DNA from: Bacteroidales bacterium GP3
GTDB lineage: Bacteria; Bacteroidota; Bacteroidia; Bacteroidales; Muribaculaceae
Direction: 5' to 3'
Assembly (NCBI GenBank): GCA_001701075.1
Contig: DAAK01000048.1
Span: 1 to 25,780, forward strand
DNA length: 25,780 nt
Below, piece after piece: positions 24,113 to 25,780 of the stretch (positions within the stretch are counted from its first letter, which is position 1; every line of letters starts with the position of its first letter). The position numbers and the translations under genes were made by a program. The notes under the pieces are model-generated. The model searched no databases and was not told where the DNA came from. It saw only the letters and a list, made by a program, of their open reading frames with translations.

Positions 24113-24196
24113 TAGCTTGGGCGCAGCCATTTTCTGCCGATTTTAGTCGATTTTAGAACAAATGCTGAGCACCCAAAGCTACTCTAATTACAGAGT
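24113..24196 (-). other. Structured 3' region of the fimbrillin transcript
   Basis: In the 365-bp gap between the fimbrillin and glycogen synthase genes, the minus strand after the fimbrillin stop can fold first as ACTCT/AGAGT (24181-24196), then as a longer bulged hairpin whose arms are 24164-24181 and 24113-24127 (TAGCTTTGGGTGCTCAGC against GCTGCGCCCAAGCTA). Its loop has CGATTTTAG repeated twice on the plus strand. The terminator hairpin follows. No ORF is seen. A 3' UTR structure or a small RNA is possible; neither is shown. Confidence 0.4.
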
Positions 24197-24206
24197 TTTT
24201 TTACTT

Positions 24207-25625
24207 TTAAAGATCTACATTACTATCCACGGCATCCCAGTCAGCAACATTAAACATGGCATTAACCATTGCAGATGTTGGAATGTCGCTTAAATCTGTC
24301 TCTGGATCAGTTGGACGAAGTAATGGTTCTAAAGAGCTACCAAGGCCTTTTATTGAGTTTACCATTATTTTATAGAATTTATTACGCTCTACTTTAAAAG
24401 CACCGTTTTCATCACTAATGTTTATACGGTAGTAAACCATACAATTGTTAAACATAATAGTCTCAAAATTGCGAGTATTGTCTTCACCTGCTTTTGTTGC
24501 TATGGTCTTAAGTGGGCTGTCAGTTTGTGATACAGTCATTGCTGAGGCTTCTCCACCATTAAGAGACTTAACATAATCATCTGCATTAGTTTTATCATTA
24601 AAGACTATAACATGCTTATTGGTAGAATCTATTGCATAATCAGCTAATCCAGATTCCCTATCCAATAAACCGACAGCATAAAAAGACATCATATTAGAAT
24701 TTGTATTAGGCGTGGATGTCAAACTATTAGAATATTTATTATAAGAATAAATGTTAGTGGGAGACAGTGGAATCGTGAGCACAACGAAAGACGTATTGCC
24801 AGATACAGGATTCTCGACAATATTTTCTGAAAGATAACAACAGTTAACTGCAGTAAAATCCCCAGCCGATATACCAATACTCTTTTCAGCATGACTGAGA
24901 GTATAGTACTTATAAGTTCCAGAAGAATGGCTCACAAAACTCATTACATCATTATCATTTGGTTGCAAGCGCATCTTATCACACGTCTGAGCTACATGGA
25001 ACGATGAAGTTCCACGTTTTGTGAAACCAAATGCCTCAGTGTTTACACTGCCAAGTTTCACCTGAGTCTTTGCAACCAGACGTACCATCTCAATATTAAA
25101 AATATTGGATGCAGGGATTCCACCCATTTTACCAGTCCTATAAACTTGTTGAGTCTTACTCTTGCCGACCATCACAAATTCATTTATTTCACCATTAGAT
25201 GTAAGCGTGAGATCATTGAGCGTGGACGGAAAAACAGTATTTTCGAAATCCTGGATAGACGTACCTTCCGCTATAGGCAGATCGTTGATTTTCTTGGCAG
25301 ATACTGCATAAATGGTTTTAGTCCCGGGAGTCACGTTCAATTCAATTGAAGAGTCGGCTGAAACCTTATTGATCATGGTGTCAGATTCAAGCAGACCAGA
25401 CTCATTAAAAACGAAAACATTAACTTTCGTGATTTTTTTCTCATCTGCAGTACTTAAGTCTGTTGCTCTTGTAGCCGCAACCTCAAAATTAAGACTAATT
25501 TGAGCAGTTCCATTTTCTACCTTTTCAATTGTAAAAAAAGGATTCGGGTCGCTTGTACACGACATCACTGTAGGCAAGAGAGCGGCAACTCCCAAACTCA
25601 GGAAAGTAAGTCTTTGAGTTTTCAT
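24207..25625 (-). CDS. FimA/Mfa1-type major fimbrial subunit (type V pilus fimbrillin)
   Basis: A 472-residue exported lipoprotein. The signal peptide ends VMSC with Cys23 as the lipidated residue. A short propeptide leads to EVAATRATD, where Arg53 is the expected site of trypsin-like or gingipain-like cleavage that frees the mature subunit for strand-exchange polymerisation in type V pili. KITKVNVFVFNESGLLES after it is typical of the first core strand of FimA-like domains, and the C-terminal MFNVADWDAVDSNVDL resembles the usual fimbrillin ending. Its coding sequence is visibly more AT-rich than that of its neighbours. No anchor (Mfa2/FimB) or tip genes accompany it here. No TAnnTTTG box is visible in the 89 bp upstream, so it may be driven from lepA or by another promoter type. 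Confidence 0.85.
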   Translation of the reverse strand: MKTQRLTFLSLGVAALLPTVMSCTSDPNPFFTIEKVENGTAQISLNFEVAATRATDLSTADEKKITKVNVFVFNESGLLESDTMINKVSADSSIELNVTPGTKTIYAVSAKKINDLPIAEGTSIQDFENTVFPSTLNDLTLTSNGEINEFVMVGKSKTQQVYRTGKMGGIPASNIFNIEMVRLVAKTQVKLGSVNTEAFGFTKRGTSSFHVAQTCDKMRLQPNDNDVMSFVSHSSGTYKYYTLSHAEKSIGISAGDFTAVNCCYLSENIVENPVSGNTSFVVLTIPLSPTNIYSYNKYSNSLTSTPNTNSNMMSFYAVGLLDRESGLADYAIDSTNKHVIVFNDKTNADDYVKSLNGGEASAMTVSQTDSPLKTIATKAGEDNTRNFETIMFNNCMVYYRINISDENGAFKVERNKFYKIMVNSIKGLGSSLEPLLRPTDPETDLSDIPTSAMVNAMFNVADWDAVDSNVDL

Positions 25626-25666
25626 GGTGTTAGAATTAATTGATTAGTATTTCTATTTATTGGTTT

Positions 25667-25696
25667 TATAGGGTTATGGGTCTAATAAGCCCTATA
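25667..25696. repeat. Inverted repeat between lepA and the fimbrillin gene
   Basis: TATAGGG (25667-25673) and CCCTATA (25690-25696) form a 7-bp dyad with an inner GGGTCTAATAAGCCC that can also pair in part. It may be a weak lepA terminator, but no good T tract follows on the minus strand. The GGGTTAT wording resembles the units near 19365. Confidence 0.4.
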
Positions 25697-25714
25697 GATT
25701 CAATTTTGGGGAGA

Positions 25715-25780
25715 TTAGTCGAGCTTGAGGACGGCGAGGAAAGCCTTCTGGGGTACCTCTACCCTGCCGATCTGCTTCAT
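25715..25780 (-). CDS. lepA: C-terminal end of elongation factor 4 (LepA), cut by the window edge
   Basis: Only 21 codons and a TAA stop are in the window: MKQIGRVEVPQKAFLAVLKLD. This agrees with the conserved C-terminus of LepA/EF-4 (E. coli has KMVGNVEIPQEAFLAILHV at the same place). LepA is a ribosome-associated GTPase that back-translocates or aids initiation. The Met at the edge is internal. It sits 89 bp upstream of the fimbrillin gene on the same strand. The assignment rests on a short segment recognised from memory. Confidence 0.7.
   Translation of the reverse strand: MKQIGRVEVPQKAFLAVLKLD

Noticed and set aside
25626..25714. Promoter for the fimbrillin gene
   Set aside because: No TAnnTTTG match on the minus strand in this gap, so none is claimed.

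Overview
The window looks like a chromosomal segment of a gut-type member of the Bacteroidales; Muribaculaceae or Bacteroidaceae is my inference, because no rRNA or other marker is visible. Supporting signs are several promoters of the Bacteroidetes pattern (a -33 TTTG about 20 nt before a -7 TAnnTTTG), poor Shine-Dalgarno sequences, a FimA/Mfa1-type lipoprotein fimbrillin, paired DUF4230 proteins, a eukaryote-like GT3 glycogen synthase, and an EF-G paralogue of the Bacteroides EF-G2 type. I see no phage, IS, CRISPR array, tRNA or rRNA, and most of the window reads as ordinary core chromosome.

Layout. 1-2384 (+): the 3' part of an NtrC-type sigma-54 response regulator, coupled to a soluble PAS/histidine kinase. 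2368-5493 (-): a secreted multidomain six-hairpin glycosidase-like protein whose 3' end overlaps the kinase tail-to-tail. 5799-10259 (-): gltB, the large subunit of glutamate synthase, without gltD beside it. 10394-11380 (-): a CaCA-family Na+/Ca2+ exchanger. 11603-12803 (+): two coupled DUF4230 proteins, one a lipoprotein and one membrane-anchored. 12893-14350 (+): a short-form CstA, closed by a strong bidirectional terminator shared with the DUF1846 gene at 14440-15903 (-). 16083-16784 (-): an exported Gly/Asn/Pro-rich protein with DKNYY-like repeats. 17037-19193 (-): EF-G2. 19466-23841 (-): a two-gene glycogen operon, GT3 synthase then GT35 phosphorylase. 24207-25625 (-): a fimbrillin with a structured 3' region. 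25715-25780 (-): the last 21 codons of lepA.

How the genes work together. Several products fit carbon storage and scarcity: CstA for peptide or pyruvate uptake, EF-G2 for translation under carbon limitation, and glycogen synthesis and breakdown. GltB adds nitrogen assimilation and the glycosidase adds polysaccharide use. This is shared physiology rather than one operon, since most units have their own promoters and terminators.

The least explained content is between genes. It includes heptanucleotide tandem tracts of one shared consensus (GTCTTCA) beside 16.0 kb and 17.0 kb, other 7-9 bp tracts, a perfect 23-bp inverted repeat against the start of the DUF1846 gene, phased GCAATAA repeats upstream of EF-G2, and a multi-hairpin region after the fimbrillin. 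I found no convincing new multi-gene system; these repeats are the best candidates for something undescribed.
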